Of a stretch of DNA of 64,000 nucleotides, positions 16,988 through 26,680 are shown one piece after another. Below the pieces are notes generated by a model that saw nothing but the letters and a program-made list of their open reading frames with translations, searched no databases and was not told the DNA's origin. Numbering within the stretch: position 1 is the stretch's first letter; each line of letters begins with the position of its first letter. The translations under genes and the position numbers were made by a program. The stretch is from Novosphingobium sp. G106 (lineage in GTDB: Bacteria > Pseudomonadota > Alphaproteobacteria > Sphingomonadales > Sphingomonadaceae): assembly GCF_019075875.1 (NCBI RefSeq), contig NZ_JAHOOZ010000001.1, positions 5,212,001-5,276,000 of the forward strand. The letters are read 5' to 3'.

Positions 16988-18457
16988 ATGCAGCTTATAC
17001 GGCAGGGGGGGGCAAGGGTGAGTTTTACCGCGAACCGGCTTCTTCTCTTCGGCGCGACCGGCGATCTGGCCAAGCGCATGCTGCTTCCCTCGCTCTGCGC
17101 GCTCTGTGCCGACGGATTGCTGCCCGACAGCCTCGAGATCATCGGCACTGCCCGGTCGGACCTCGACGACCAGGCCTTCCGCAATCTCGCGCGCGAGGCG
17201 CTGGAGAAATTCCTCCCCGCCGATCGCCGCGGCAGCGTCGCGACCTTCCTCAACCGGCTCAGCTACCAGCCGCTCGACGCGACGCAGGAGGATCATTTCG
17301 GCGAGCTGGCGAAGAAGGTCGGCCCGATCGACCAGGGTCTCGCCATCTTCCTGTCGACCGCGCCCAGCCTGTTCGAGCCGACGATCCACGGGATCATCAA
17401 GGCTGGGCTGGCCGGTCCCAAGGTCCGGATGTGCCTGGAAAAGCCGCTCGGCACCGATCTCGAATCGAGCCGGCACATCAACGACGCGGTGGCGGCTGCT
17501 TTTCCGGAAGACCAGATCTTCCGGATCGACCACTACCTCGGCAAGGAGACGGTGCAGAACCTGCTGGCGCTGCGCTTTGCCAATATCTTCTTCGAGCCGC
17601 TGTGGAACGCGGCGCATATCGATCACGTCCAGATCACCGTCGCCGAAACCGTCGGCCTCGAAGGCCGGGTCGGCTTTTACGACGATGCCGGCGCGCTGCG
17701 CGACATGGTGCAGAACCACATGCTCCAGCTGCTGTCGCTGGTGGCGATGGAACCGCCGTCGAGCTTCGACGCCACAGCCGTGCGTGACGAGAAGGTCAAG
17801 GTGCTGCGCTGTCTGCGCCTCGTCGGCCCGAACGAGACGGTCACCGGCCAGTACCGCGCCGGCGCGATCGGCGGCGAGGCCGTCAAGGGATACGATGACG
17901 AACTCGGCAAGGAATCGAACACCGAGACCTTCGTCGCGATCAAGGCGCATATCGACAACTGGCGCTGGAAGAACGTCCCGTTCTACCTGCGCACCGGCAA
18001 GCGCCTGCCCGAGCGCGTGACCGAGATCGTCGTCCAGTTCCGCCACGTCCCCCATTCGATCTTCGCCGGCAAGGGCGCGCGCTCGACGCCCAACAGCCTG
18101 GTCATCGGAATCCAGCCGGACGAGGACATCACGCTGTCGCTGATGGCCAAGGTGCCGGGGCTCGATCGCGGCGGCATCCGTCTGCGTTCGGTGCCGCTCG
18201 ACATAGCCATGCCGAACGCTTTCGCCGGCGTGCACCGCCGCATCGCCTACGAACGCCTGCTGCTCGACCTGATCGAAGGCGACCAGACGCTGTTCGTCCG
18301 GCGCGACGAGGTCGAGGCCCAGTGGGACTGGGTCGATGCGATCCGCGCAAGCTGGACCGAACATGGCATGACGCCCAAGGGCTATCCGGCGGGCACCTGG
18401 GGACCCTCGGCGGCGATCGCGCTGGCCGAGCGCGACGGGGTGACTTGGCACGAGTAA
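16988..18457 (+). CDS. zwf: Glucose-6-phosphate 1-dehydrogenase
   Basis: A 489-residue enzyme oxidising glucose-6-phosphate to 6-phosphogluconolactone with NAD(P). The coenzyme motif GATGDLAKRMLLPSL is near residue 18, the substrate-binding and catalytic signature RIDHYLGKE is near residue 179, and the remainder matches the family to the C-terminus. AAGGAGA lies seven bases before the ATG at 16988. It is the first gene of an Entner-Doudoroff cluster; edd starts 113 bp later. The usual pgl (6-phosphogluconolactonase) between them is missing. Confidence 0.97.
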   Translation: MQLIRQGGARVSFTANRLLLFGATGDLAKRMLLPSLCALCADGLLPDSLEIIGTARSDLDDQAFRNLAREALEKFLPADRRGSVATFLNRLSYQPLDATQEDHFGELAKKVGPIDQGLAIFLSTAPSLFEPTIHGIIKAGLAGPKVRMCLEKPLGTDLESSRHINDAVAAAFPEDQIFRIDHYLGKETVQNLLALRFANIFFEPLWNAAHIDHVQITVAETVGLEGRVGFYDDAGALRDMVQNHMLQLLSLVAMEPPSSFDATAVRDEKVKVLRCLRLVGPNETVTGQYRAGAIGGEAVKGYDDELGKESNTETFVAIKAHIDNWRWKNVPFYLRTGKRLPERVTEIVVQFRHVPHSIFAGKGARSTPNSLVIGIQPDEDITLSLMAKVPGLDRGGIRLRSVPLDIAMPNAFAGVHRRIAYERLLLDLIEGDQTLFVRRDEVEAQWDWVDAIRASWTEHGMTPKGYPAGTWGPSAAIALAERDGVTWHE

Positions 18458-18570
18458 CGGGGCACGAGTGATCGGCACCAACAGCCTGGATAAAAAATGA
18501 TTGGGGTACGGGAAGTTAGAAAAAGCGTTGTCGGGGAAGGGAAGCGCGAAGGCTACGAGGAGGTAGGCTC

Positions 18571-20382
18571 ATGAGCAGTCTCAACGCTGCAGTCGCGCGC
18601 GTCACCGACAGGATCGCCGCCAGGTCGCGCACCGGGCGCCAGCGCTACCTCGACCTGATGGAGCGTGAGGCCGATCGCCACCGCCGCGAGATGATGGGTT
18701 GCTCGAACCTCGCCCACGGCTTCGCCGCGGCGCTCGAGGACAAGGAGGCCATCGCCACCTCGCGCGGGCCGAACATCGCCATCGTCACCGCCTACAACGA
18801 TATGCTCTCGGCGCATCAGCCCTATGGCCGATACCCCGAGCAGATGAAATTGTTCGCGCGGGAGGTAGGCGCGACGGCGCAGGTCGCGGGCGGCGTGCCG
18901 GCGATGTGCGACGGCGTGACGCAGGGCATGGACGGCATGGAGCTGTCGCTGTTCAGCCGCGACACGATCGCGCTATCGGCCGCTGTCGCCATGAGCCACG
19001 CGATGTTCGACGGCATGGCGCTGCTCGGCATCTGCGACAAGATCGTCCCCGGCCTCGTCATCGGCGCGCTACGCTTCGGCCATCTACCGGCGGTGTTCAT
19101 CCCCTCGGGTCCGATGCCCTCGGGCATCGCCAACAAGGAGAAACAGAAGGTCCGCCAGCTCTATGCCGAAGGCAAGTGCGGCCGAGCCGAATTGCTGGCA
19201 AGCGAAAGCGCCTCCTACCATTCGCCCGGCACCTGCACCTTCTACGGCACGGCCAATTCGAACCAGATGATGATGGAGATGATGGGGCTCCATGTGCCCG
19301 GCGCGGCTTTCGTGCCGCCGAACACGCCGCTACGCCAGGCGCTGACCCGCGCCGCGGTCCACCGCCTGGCGGCCATGGGCAAGGGCGGCAACGACTATCG
19401 ACCGATGGCGCGCGTCGTCGACGAGAAGGCGATCGTCAACGCCGTGGTCGGCCTGCTCGCAACGGGCGGATCGACCAACCACGCGATCCACCTGCCGGCC
19501 ATGGCCCGGGCCGCCGGAATCCTGCTCGACTGGGAAGACATCGACGAGCTTTCCGCCGCCGTGCCGATGATCACGCGGGTCTATCCCAACGGTTCGGGCG
19601 ACGTGAACCATTTCCACGCCGCTGGCGGCATGGGCCTGGTCATCCGCGAACTGCTGGGCGCGGGTCTGGCCCATGCCGATGTCCTGACCGTGGCCGAAGG
19701 CGGCATGGCGCAATATGCCGAAGAGCCTTTCCTCGACGGCGACAGCCTGGCCTGGCGACCTTCGCCTGCCGAGAGCGCCGACCCGACGATGATTTCGTCG
19801 ATGGCCAAGCCGTTCATGCCCGACGGCGGCATGCGGCTGGTTCAGGGCAATCTCGGTCGCGGCACGTTCAAGACCAGTGCGGTCGGCGAGGATCGCTGGA
19901 CGATCGAGGCTCCGGTGCGCGTGTTCGAGACACAGGAAGCCGTGAGCGAGGCTTTCAAGGCCGGCGAGCTCGACCGCGACGTGATCGTCGTCGTCCGCTT
20001 CCAGGGGCCGCGCGCCAACGGCATGCCCGAGCTGCACAAGCTGACTCCGCCGCTCGGCGTGCTGCAGGACCGCGGCTTCAACGTCGCACTGGTCACTGAC
20101 GGCCGCATGTCGGGCGCATCGGGCAAGGTCCCCGCGGCGATCCACGTCACGCCCGAGGCGCTGGGTGGCGGGCCGCTCTCGCTGTTGCGCGATGGCGACG
20201 TGGTGCGGCTCTGCGCCAACAAGGGTCAGCTCGACGTGCTCGCCGATCTCACGGGCCGCGAACCGGCGCTGCCGGGCGAGGCCATGTTCGGCACTGGCCG
20301 CGAGCTCTTCGCCATGTTCCGCCACGCCGCGGGCGGCGCCGAGCAGGGCGGCTCGGCGATGCTGGAGATGGCCGGCCTGTGA
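18571..20382 (+). CDS. edd: Phosphogluconate dehydratase
   Basis: A 603-residue iron-sulfur dehydratase of the IlvD/Edd family that converts 6-phosphogluconate to 2-keto-3-deoxy-6-phosphogluconate. Cluster-binding cysteines are visible in [25 protein letters not shown] and [16 protein letters not shown]. The C-terminal [20 protein letters not shown] is diagnostic. GAGGAGG precedes the ATG. Its TGA overlaps the GTG start of glk. Confidence 0.97.
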   Translation: MSSLNAAVARVTDRIAARSRTGRQRYLDLMEREADRHRREMMGCSNLAHGFAAALEDKEAIATSRGPNIAIVTAYNDMLSAHQPYGRYPEQMKLFAREVGATAQVAGGVPAMCDGVTQGMDGMELSLFSRDTIALSAAVAMSHAMFDGMALLGICDKIVPGLVIGALRFGHLPAVFIPSGPMPSGIANKEKQKVRQLYAEGKCGRAELLASESASYHSPGTCTFYGTANSNQMMMEMMGLHVPGAAFVPPNTPLRQALTRAAVHRLAAMGKGGNDYRPMARVVDEKAIVNAVVGLLATGGSTNHAIHLPAMARAAGILLDWEDIDELSAAVPMITRVYPNGSGDVNHFHAAGGMGLVIRELLGAGLAHADVLTVAEGGMAQYAEEPFLDGDSLAWRPSPAESADPTMISSMAKPFMPDGGMRLVQGNLGRGTFKTSAVGEDRWTIEAPVRVFETQEAVSEAFKAGELDRDVIVVVRFQGPRANGMPELHKLTPPLGVLQDRGFNVALVTDGRMSGASGKVPAAIHVTPEALGGGPLSLLRDGDVVRLCANKGQLDVLADLTGREPALPGEAMFGTGRELFAMFRHAAGGAEQGGSAMLEMAGL

Positions 20383-21335
20383 CCCGCATCGTCGTCGGAG
20401 ATATCGGCGGGACCAATGCCCGCTTTGCGCTCGCCGAAGTGGCGGACGGCCGCGTGATTTCGCTTGGCGAGCCGACCATTCTGCCGGCCAAGGAGCACTC
20501 GGGCCTGCCGAGCGCCTGGCAGGCCTACGAGGATAAGATCGGCGAGCCGCTGCCGAAGCTGGCCTCGCTGGCCATCGCCGGGCCCGTCACCGGCGGCCCG
20601 GTTCGCTTCCTTAATTCTCGTTGGGTGGTCTATCCCGACACGCTGGACCAGGACCTCGGGCTCGATCGCTCGCTGTTGCTCAACGATTTCGGCGCCATGG
20701 CCCATGCGGTCCACGCGCTGGGGGCGGAGCACTTCGTCCATGTCTGCGGTCCCGACAAGCCGCTCCCCGATCACAGTGCGATCTCGGTACTGGGCCCCGG
20801 CACGGGGCTGGGCGTCGCGGTGCTACAGCGGACCAAGGCCGGGCCGGTGATCCTAGAGACCGAAGGCGCGCACATCCACTTCGCGCCGCTCGATGAAACC
20901 GAAGCCCGGGTCAGTCAGGCGATTGCCAAGAAGTACGAGCGCACTTCGGTCGAGCGGATCGTCTCCGGTCCCGGGCTTGCCGATATCGTCCGGGCCTTGT
21001 CGCCCGGCGATACCCGCGACGAACCGACGATCTGGCAGCAGGCCATCGCCGGCGAGGAACCGTTGCTGCGCCAGGCGCTCGGTCTTTTCCTCGACAGCTA
21101 CGGCGCGGCTACCGGCGACCTCAGCCTGGCGCACGGCGCAATGGGCGTGGCCCTGACCGGCGGGCTGACCAACCGGCTGCTGCCTCTCATTCCCGCCAGC
21201 GGCTTCCATGCGCGGTTCCTCGCCAAGGGCCGCTACCGCGCGCGCATGGAAACTGTGCCGGTCAAACTCGTAACCCATCCGCAGCCGGGCCTGTTCGGCG
21301 CCGCGGCCGCTTTTGCCAGGGAGCACATCGCGTGA
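20379..21335 (+). CDS. glk: Glucokinase
   Basis: A 318-residue ROK-unrelated bacterial glucokinase (Glk family). The phosphate-binding motif [16 protein letters not shown] opens the protein; [11 protein letters not shown] carries the catalytic Asp, and [13 protein letters not shown] and EGAHIHFAP follow. It phosphorylates glucose to feed Zwf. The GTG start at 20379 overlaps the edd stop by 4 bp (GTGA), and its own stop overlaps eda in the same way, showing tight coupling. Confidence 0.95.
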   Translation: MTRIVVGDIGGTNARFALAEVADGRVISLGEPTILPAKEHSGLPSAWQAYEDKIGEPLPKLASLAIAGPVTGGPVRFLNSRWVVYPDTLDQDLGLDRSLLLNDFGAMAHAVHALGAEHFVHVCGPDKPLPDHSAISVLGPGTGLGVAVLQRTKAGPVILETEGAHIHFAPLDETEARVSQAIAKKYERTSVERIVSGPGLADIVRALSPGDTRDEPTIWQQAIAGEEPLLRQALGLFLDSYGAATGDLSLAHGAMGVALTGGLTNRLLPLIPASGFHARFLAKGRYRARMETVPVKLVTHPQPGLFGAAAAFAREHIA

Positions 21336-21946
21336 GCCGTATCGAAGACATCATGCTGACCGCACCGGTCATTCCCGTGCTGGTGATCGATGACATCGGC
21401 CACGCCTTGCCGATCGCTCAGGCGCTCGTCGCCGGCGGGCTGCGGGTGCTCGAAGTGACCTTGCGCACGCCCGTTGCGCTCGACGCGATCCGGCTGATGA
21501 AGCAGGTGCCGGGCGCCATCGTCGGCGCGGGAACCGTGCTGAACCCGTCGCAGCTCGACGCGGCGCTCGAAGCGGGCAGCGAATTCATCGTCTCGCCTGG
21601 CTTGACCGAGCCTCTGGGCAAAGCCGCGATCGCCGCGGACGTACCTTTCCTTCCCGGCACGGCCAATTCGGGCGACATCATGCGCGGGCTCGACCTCGGC
21701 CTGACGCGGTTCAAGTTCTTCCCCGCGATCGCCTCGGGCGGCATCCCGACTTTGAGCGGTCTGGCCAGCGTCTTCGGCGAGGTGCGCTTCTGCCCGACGG
21801 GCGGCATCACTTTTGCCACCGCGCGCGAATGGTTGGCGCTCGATGCCGTGCTCTGCGTCGGCGGGTCCTGGGTCGTGCCCAAGGGCGTGCCCGACCCCGA
21901 GCAGATCGAGACGCTCGCCCGCGCTGCCAGCGGGCTTGCGGCATGA
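21332..21946 (+). CDS. eda: 2-dehydro-3-deoxy-phosphogluconate (KDPG) aldolase
   Basis: A 204-residue TIM-barrel aldolase cleaving KDPG to pyruvate and glyceraldehyde-3-phosphate. Catalytic Glu lies in LEVTLRT, the Schiff-base Lys in RFKFFPA, and the phosphate-binding loop in CPTGGI. The GTG start overlaps the glk stop; the eda stop overlaps the ATG of the next gene (ATGA at 21943-21946). It completes the Entner-Doudoroff route. Confidence 0.96.
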   Translation: MSRIEDIMLTAPVIPVLVIDDIGHALPIAQALVAGGLRVLEVTLRTPVALDAIRLMKQVPGAIVGAGTVLNPSQLDAALEAGSEFIVSPGLTEPLGKAAIAADVPFLPGTANSGDIMRGLDLGLTRFKFFPAIASGGIPTLSGLASVFGEVRFCPTGGITFATAREWLALDAVLCVGGSWVVPKGVPDPEQIETLARAASGLAA

Positions 21947-24717
21947 GCGGCTCCGTCGCCGATCTCGACCGCCGGCTGCAGGAACTGCACGTCCGCACGG
22001 CCGAGACACCGCTGTTCAACCCGGTGTTCCAGCTTGGGCTCGAATTGTCGCGCCAGCTCGAATCGGGCGAGCTGTCGCTGGACCAGGTCGAATCCTGGGT
22101 CGCCGAGCTCGAATGCGAAGGCCTGCGCGCCCGCGCCGCGCGGCTGCATCGGCTGGTCTCGCCGCTCGAGCCCGAAGCCAACGAGGCGCGGCTGCGCGAG
22201 CTTGCGGACGAGGAGGACTTCTCCGCCTTTGCCGCGCGCTGGCAGCGGCCGCTGGCCCATGTCGTCTTCACCGCGCACCCGACCTTCCTGCTGACCAAGG
22301 CCCAGACCGCGGCGGTCGCCGCATCGGCCTCGTCGGGCGACATCAGCGAGGCTTCGGTCTGCACCGCGCCGCACGATCGCGACACGATCACGCTCGATAC
22401 CGAGCACGAGGCGGTGATGGCGGCGATGGCCCGCGCGCAGGACGCGCGCGAGAGGATCACCGGCCTGCTGTTCGATGTCGCTGCGGCGCGCTGGCCCAAG
22501 CGCTGGCGCTCGTTCCAGCCGATGCCCGTGCGGCTCGCGTCCTGGGTGGGCTACGACATGGACGGGCGCACCGATATCGGTTGGGCCACCTCAGTACGTT
22601 ACCGCCTGATCGAGAAGGCGCTGCGGCTGGCGCGCTATGCTGCAAGCCTGGAAAAGGCGGCGCCCGAGATCGCCGCGCGCCTCGCCCGCGCCGGCAAGCG
22701 CACCGAGGAAATGGTCGCGGTGTTCGGCCAGGACTTCGACGACCCCGCTGCGGTCTCCGCCGCCGCCAACCGGCTGACGGAGGACCATCCCGACCGGCTC
22801 GTCAGCCTCACCGCGATCATCAACGAGCTGGAGGACGAGGCACGCTCCGCCGACCAGGAGACCGCGCGCGACCTGCTGACCGCTGCTGCGGCGATGCGCG
22901 CCGACGGGCTCGGCATGGGCTGGATCCACTTCCGCGTAAACTCTTCGCAGCTGCAGAACGCGATCCGCCGGCGCATCGACCCCGAAGGCAAGCTGGACCT
23001 CGCCAGCCAGGCGGCGCTGGTCAAGATGCGCGAGATGCTGGCGGCGGCGAAGCCGCTGCGCTCGAACTTCGCGGCGCTGGCGATCGAGAACAGCACGGCC
23101 GCGCGCCAGTTCCTGGTCATGGCGCAGATCCTCGCCCACATCGACGCCGACACCCCGATCCGCATGCTCGTCGCCGAATGCGAGCAGCCGACCACCGTGC
23201 TCGCCGCGCTCTATTTCGCGCGGCTGTTCGGCATAGAGGACAAGGTCGACGTCTCGCCGCTGTTCGAGACCGAAAGCGCGCTCGAACACGGCGGCCGCTT
23301 CCTCGATGCAGTGCTCGCCGAGGAGGCCTACCGTTCCTACGCGCGCCGGCGTGGCCGCGTCTCGATCCAGACCGGCTTTTCCGACGCCGGCCGCTTCGTC
23401 GGCCAAATCCCTGCCGCCTTGGCCATCGAGCGGCTGCAGGGCCGGCTGGCCGAAGCCATGGTCAGCAACGGCCTGACCGACGTCTCGGCGCTGATCTTCA
23501 ACACCCACGGCGAATCCATGGGCCGCGGCGCCCACCCGACCTCCATCGACGATCGTTTCGCCTGGCCGATGTCGCCCTGGGCGCGGCGGCGCTTCGTCCG
23601 CGCCGGGATCAAGCTCGAGCCCGAAGTCTCGTTCCAGGGCGGTGACGGCTACCTGTTCTTCGGCTCGCCCGAACTGGCCCTGGCGACCCTGACGCGCTTC
23701 GCCGAGAAGCCGCTGTGGGATGCCGACGCCAACGCCCCGACCGACATTTTCTACCGCCGCACCGATCTCAGCCTCGACTTCTACCGCGCCGTACGCCGCG
23801 TCCAGCAGGACCATCTCGCCAGCGACACCTATTCGCGCGCGTTGACGGCTTTTGGCTTGGGCATGCTCAACGATACCGGCAGCCGCAAGGCGCGCCGCCA
23901 GTCGGACCTCGCCGCCGACCGGACGATGAGCCTGCGTCAGATCCGCGCGATCCCGCACAATGCGATCCTCCAGCAGCTCGGCTATCCGGTCAACGTCATC
24001 GCCGGCATCGGCACCGCGGCCGAAGGAAACCGCGAGGAAGTCGCCGCGCTGCTGCGTGACAGCCCGCGCGGCCGCCAGCTCGTTCGCCTCGTCCGCGCCT
24101 CGAACGCGCTCGCCTCGATCAAGACCGTCGCGGCTTATGGCGAGCTGTTCAATTCGGCCTATTGGGCGAGCCGGCCCTACCGCGGCAACGAACAGCACAT
24201 CGCCGACGCCTGCCTGACCCTGGCGGAATACCTGACCAAGGACGACCGCGCCGGTGTCTTCCGCCGCCTCGCCTCGCGGCTGCGGGTGGATTCGCTCAAG
24301 CTTCACCGCCTGCTCGCGCTGCTTCCCGACGAGGCGCCGCTGGCAGACCGCGAGCAGACCCGCCGCAACCTCGGCGTGTTGCAGTCGCTGCGGATCGCGC
24401 TGTTCCAGCACATGTTCCTGCGCGCGGTCATGGTCCCGCCGTTCAGCCGCGCCAACGACATCAGCCGCGAGGACGTGATCGAGATGGTCTTCACCCTGCG
24501 CATCGACGAGGCGCTGGGCCAGCTGCGCCGGGCCTTCCCGATCTCCTTCCCCAAGATCGGCGATTTCTCGGTCAGCGAGCCGAGTGACTATCCCGACGAG
24601 GGCGCGACCTCCTATGCCGCGATCCACCGCGACTTCATCGACCCGGTGGCCCGCTCGCAAGGCCTGGCACTGCGCATTACCACCGCGATCGCCGACGAGT
24701 TCGGGGCGCACGGGTGA
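21943..24717 (+). CDS. Divergent phosphoenolpyruvate-carboxylase-like protein
   Basis: A 924-residue protein that aligns by order of motifs with PEP carboxylase. The first catalytic block keeps His112 (VFTAHPTF), but others are altered. The block that is GYSDS(x)KDAG in the classical enzyme reads GFSDAGRFVG (residues 478-487; Lys to Arg, Asp to Phe). The HGRGG-x2-GRGGGP block reads HGESMGRGAHP (522-532), losing the first Arg and two residues. The classical enzyme converts PEP and bicarbonate to oxaloacetate; whether this one does is uncertain. Translation is coupled to eda by an ATGA overlap, so it belongs to the Entner-Doudoroff operon. Confidence 0.75.
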   Translation: MSGSVADLDRRLQELHVRTAETPLFNPVFQLGLELSRQLESGELSLDQVESWVAELECEGLRARAARLHRLVSPLEPEANEARLRELADEEDFSAFAARWQRPLAHVVFTAHPTFLLTKAQTAAVAASASSGDISEASVCTAPHDRDTITLDTEHEAVMAAMARAQDARERITGLLFDVAAARWPKRWRSFQPMPVRLASWVGYDMDGRTDIGWATSVRYRLIEKALRLARYAASLEKAAPEIAARLARAGKRTEEMVAVFGQDFDDPAAVSAAANRLTEDHPDRLVSLTAIINELEDEARSADQETARDLLTAAAAMRADGLGMGWIHFRVNSSQLQNAIRRRIDPEGKLDLASQAALVKMREMLAAAKPLRSNFAALAIENSTAARQFLVMAQILAHIDADTPIRMLVAECEQPTTVLAALYFARLFGIEDKVDVSPLFETESALEHGGRFLDAVLAEEAYRSYARRRGRVSIQTGFSDAGRFVGQIPAALAIERLQGRLAEAMVSNGLTDVSALIFNTHGESMGRGAHPTSIDDRFAWPMSPWARRRFVRAGIKLEPEVSFQGGDGYLFFGSPELALATLTRFAEKPLWDADANAPTDIFYRRTDLSLDFYRAVRRVQQDHLASDTYSRALTAFGLGMLNDTGSRKARRQSDLAADRTMSLRQIRAIPHNAILQQLGYPVNVIAGIGTAAEGNREEVAALLRDSPRGRQLVRLVRASNALASIKTVAAYGELFNSAYWASRPYRGNEQHIADACLTLAEYLTKDDRAGVFRRLASRLRVDSLKLHRLLALLPDEAPLADREQTRRNLGVLQSLRIALFQHMFLRAVMVPPFSRANDISREDVIEMVFTLRIDEALGQLRRAFPISFPKIGDFSVSEPSDYPDEGATSYAAIHRDFIDPVARSQGLALRITTAIADEFGAHG

Positions 24718-24851
24718 CAAGGCCCGGTTGAACGCGCGTTAACCCGTGGCGTGCGAACGGTCCCGCGCCGGAACGCCGGGAAAGGCGCTCTGGCGATTCA
24801 GCGAACGATGCGCGATCATGCGCGCCTGCTGAGGAACGCGGGAAACGAGCG

Positions 24852-25529
24852 ATGCCAGGTCTGTTGAACAATCGGACGATGCTGGGTGCGACTTTTGTCG
24901 GCCTGGCCGGAATTGCCGCGGCGATGCTCGTCGTCGGCCCGCCGAAGGACGATGCGGTAAAGCCGGCCGCGGTGCAGGCGTCTAAGCCGAGCGCGGCGGG
25001 CGTCGCGCCGTCGGCGAAGGTCGCCATCGCGCCCGCTCCCGCCGCCAGCCCGGCCGCTCCGGCCGACGAGCGTTTCGTCATCAAGCGCATCCTGCCGATC
25101 AACGGCCCGATCAAGTACGGTGAATGGCACTGGGACGACAAGAATGTGCCCGATGGCCCGATCGTCATGACCGTGGACCTCGATGCCCGCGTCATCTCGG
25201 TGTTCAAGGGCGGATACGAGATCGGCGCTTCCGCCGTCCTGCTCGGCTCGGACGACAAGCCGACCCCGCTCGGCGTCTTCCCGATCACCGAGAAGCAGGT
25301 CAAGCACGAGTCCAACCTCTACGATGCCGAGATGCCCTACATGCAGCGGCTGACCAACGACGGCATCACGCTGCATGCGACCAAGGTCGCCTGGGGCTAT
25401 GTCAGCCACGGCTGCGTCGGCATGCCGCTCGACTTCGCCAAGAAGGTGTTCGAGACCACCCACGTCGGCGACAAGGTCTATATCACCCGCGGCAAGATGG
25501 TCGGGCTGGGCGCCAGCCTGACGAGCTGA
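24852..25529 (+). CDS. L,D-transpeptidase family protein (YkuD domain)
   Basis: A 225-residue secreted or membrane-anchored protein. A hydrophobic N-terminal segment (residues 9-28) and an Ala/Pro linker precede a YkuD domain from about residue 95. Catalytic His and Cys are in SHGCVGMPL; the common family form is SHGCxR, so Arg is replaced by Gly here. It is expected to form 3-3 crosslinks or attach proteins to peptidoglycan in the periplasm. It stands alone, 134 bp after the PEP-carboxylase-like gene. Confidence 0.85.
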   Translation: MPGLLNNRTMLGATFVGLAGIAAAMLVVGPPKDDAVKPAAVQASKPSAAGVAPSAKVAIAPAPAASPAAPADERFVIKRILPINGPIKYGEWHWDDKNVPDGPIVMTVDLDARVISVFKGGYEIGASAVLLGSDDKPTPLGVFPITEKQVKHESNLYDAEMPYMQRLTNDGITLHATKVAWGYVSHGCVGMPLDFAKKVFETTHVGDKVYITRGKMVGLGASLTS

Positions 25530-25542
25530 CGCCCATCGCGCG

Positions 25543-26040
25543 TCAACGATCGAGTTCGGATTCCTGGAACACCGGGATGCTCGCGACCGGCTTCATCATG
25601 ACGAGCGGGATCAGGCGGTCCGTGCTGTCCTGATATTCGGCATAGGGCGGATAGATCGCGACCATCTGGTCCCAGATCCGCTGCCGTTCGGCCTCGGCGG
25701 GTTCGCGCCAGGTTGCGCGGAAGGCCTGCGTCGCGACCTGGACCTCGATCTCGCTGGCGGCCGCTATGTTCAGATACCAGGCCGGGTGCGCCGCAGCGCC
25801 GCCCTTTGAGGCGACGATGACGATCTCGCCTTCGACCATGCCGTAGATCAGCGGCAGGATCAGCGTCCGCCCGCTCTTGCGGCCGACGTGCTTGATCAGG
25901 CAGATCGGCTGATAGCCTTCGTCGTTGATCGGGCCGAAATCGTAGAAATGCCCTTCCGTACCGCCGGACTGAAGGTAGCGCCGCAGGTGCGTCTCCTGCC
26001 AGTCGTGCATGCCGGGCGGGGTGGTGTCGGTGGCGCTCAT
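25543..26040 (-). CDS. Nitroreductase/deazaflavin-dependent oxidoreductase family protein (DUF385-like)
   Basis: A 165-residue split-barrel protein. The middle part KHVGRKSGRTLILPLIYG and AHPAWYLNI resembles the DUF385/Ddn family of deazaflavin (F420)-dependent reductases. ATG at 26038-26040 with GGAGAAAC upstream was chosen over an earlier in-frame start. It is convergent with the L,D-transpeptidase gene. Whether it uses F420 or FMN cannot be read; together with the LLM protein at 5744 it makes a weak case for F420 chemistry in this organism. Confidence 0.75.
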   Translation of the reverse strand: MSATDTTPPGMHDWQETHLRRYLQSGGTEGHFYDFGPINDEGYQPICLIKHVGRKSGRTLILPLIYGMVEGEIVIVASKGGAAAHPAWYLNIAAASEIEVQVATQAFRATWREPAEAERQRIWDQMVAIYPPYAEYQDSTDRLIPLVMMKPVASIPVFQESELDR

Positions 26041-26145
26041 CGAAGTTTCTCCACCGCGGCGTGGGACGAGACGGCGCGGCCGGCCTAACTTAGGCAAGCG
26101 CCCCGAGCGATTAAAGGGGCTGTGAGGATGCGCTGAGCCTTTGGT

Positions 26146-26571
26146 TCAGGCGTGAGAAGGCGACGGAGCGGAAAGCCGCGATGGGCGTGCAGCCCAGAGC
26201 GTCAGCGCAATCGCGACGAGCGCGGGGAGCGTGACAGCGGGAAAGTCCCGAACCAGCGCCGAGGCTCCGCATATGCCGACCGCAACTTCCCAGAGATGGA
26301 ACAGGGCGTGGCCGGTGAGCCAGAATGCGCCGGCGGCCCATAGCGCAACGCGCACGTTCGGGCGAACCGCCCCGGCCATGAAAGCCCCTCCGACCAGAAA
26401 GAAGATCAGGCCGATGTCGCGCAGAAAATGCTGGTTGAACGGTCCCGTGGTCGGGACGCCGGGAACGGCAAAATACCAGTTGGTTGGATCGACGAGCATG
26501 AAGATGCCGTTTCCGGCCAATCCCAAGCCGAACACCGTAGCCAGAACCGGAATGGAAATAGTCTGTCGCAT
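26146..26571 (-). CDS. Small multi-pass membrane protein of unknown function
   Basis: A 141-residue protein with about four hydrophobic helices (near residues 6-26, 50-70, 74-95 and 107-127) and short loops. I do not recognise a domain. The loop between the first two helices is rich in aromatic and proline residues (DPTNWYFAVPGVPTTGP) and the third helix holds HALFHLWEV. It is a single gene, transcribed away from tilS by 109 bp on the same strand. Confidence 0.65.
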   Translation of the reverse strand: MRQTISIPVLATVFGLGLAGNGIFMLVDPTNWYFAVPGVPTTGPFNQHFLRDIGLIFFLVGGAFMAGAVRPNVRVALWAAGAFWLTGHALFHLWEVAVGICGASALVRDFPAVTLPALVAIALTLWAARPSRLSAPSPSHA

Positions 26572-26680
26572 TGTGGTGCCTTCCTCGCTGCGAACGCGGG
26601 TCGATGGCGTTCCGTGGCTAGACGAGGTGAAGTGGATGCATGTGACATTCTCGGCAAAAGACCAGCCAGTTGCCAGATGA

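Noticed and set aside
24718..24851. Half-palindrome GTTAAC before the L,D-transpeptidase gene as CtrA site
   Set aside because: Only one half-site; the TTAA-N7-TTAA spacing is missing.
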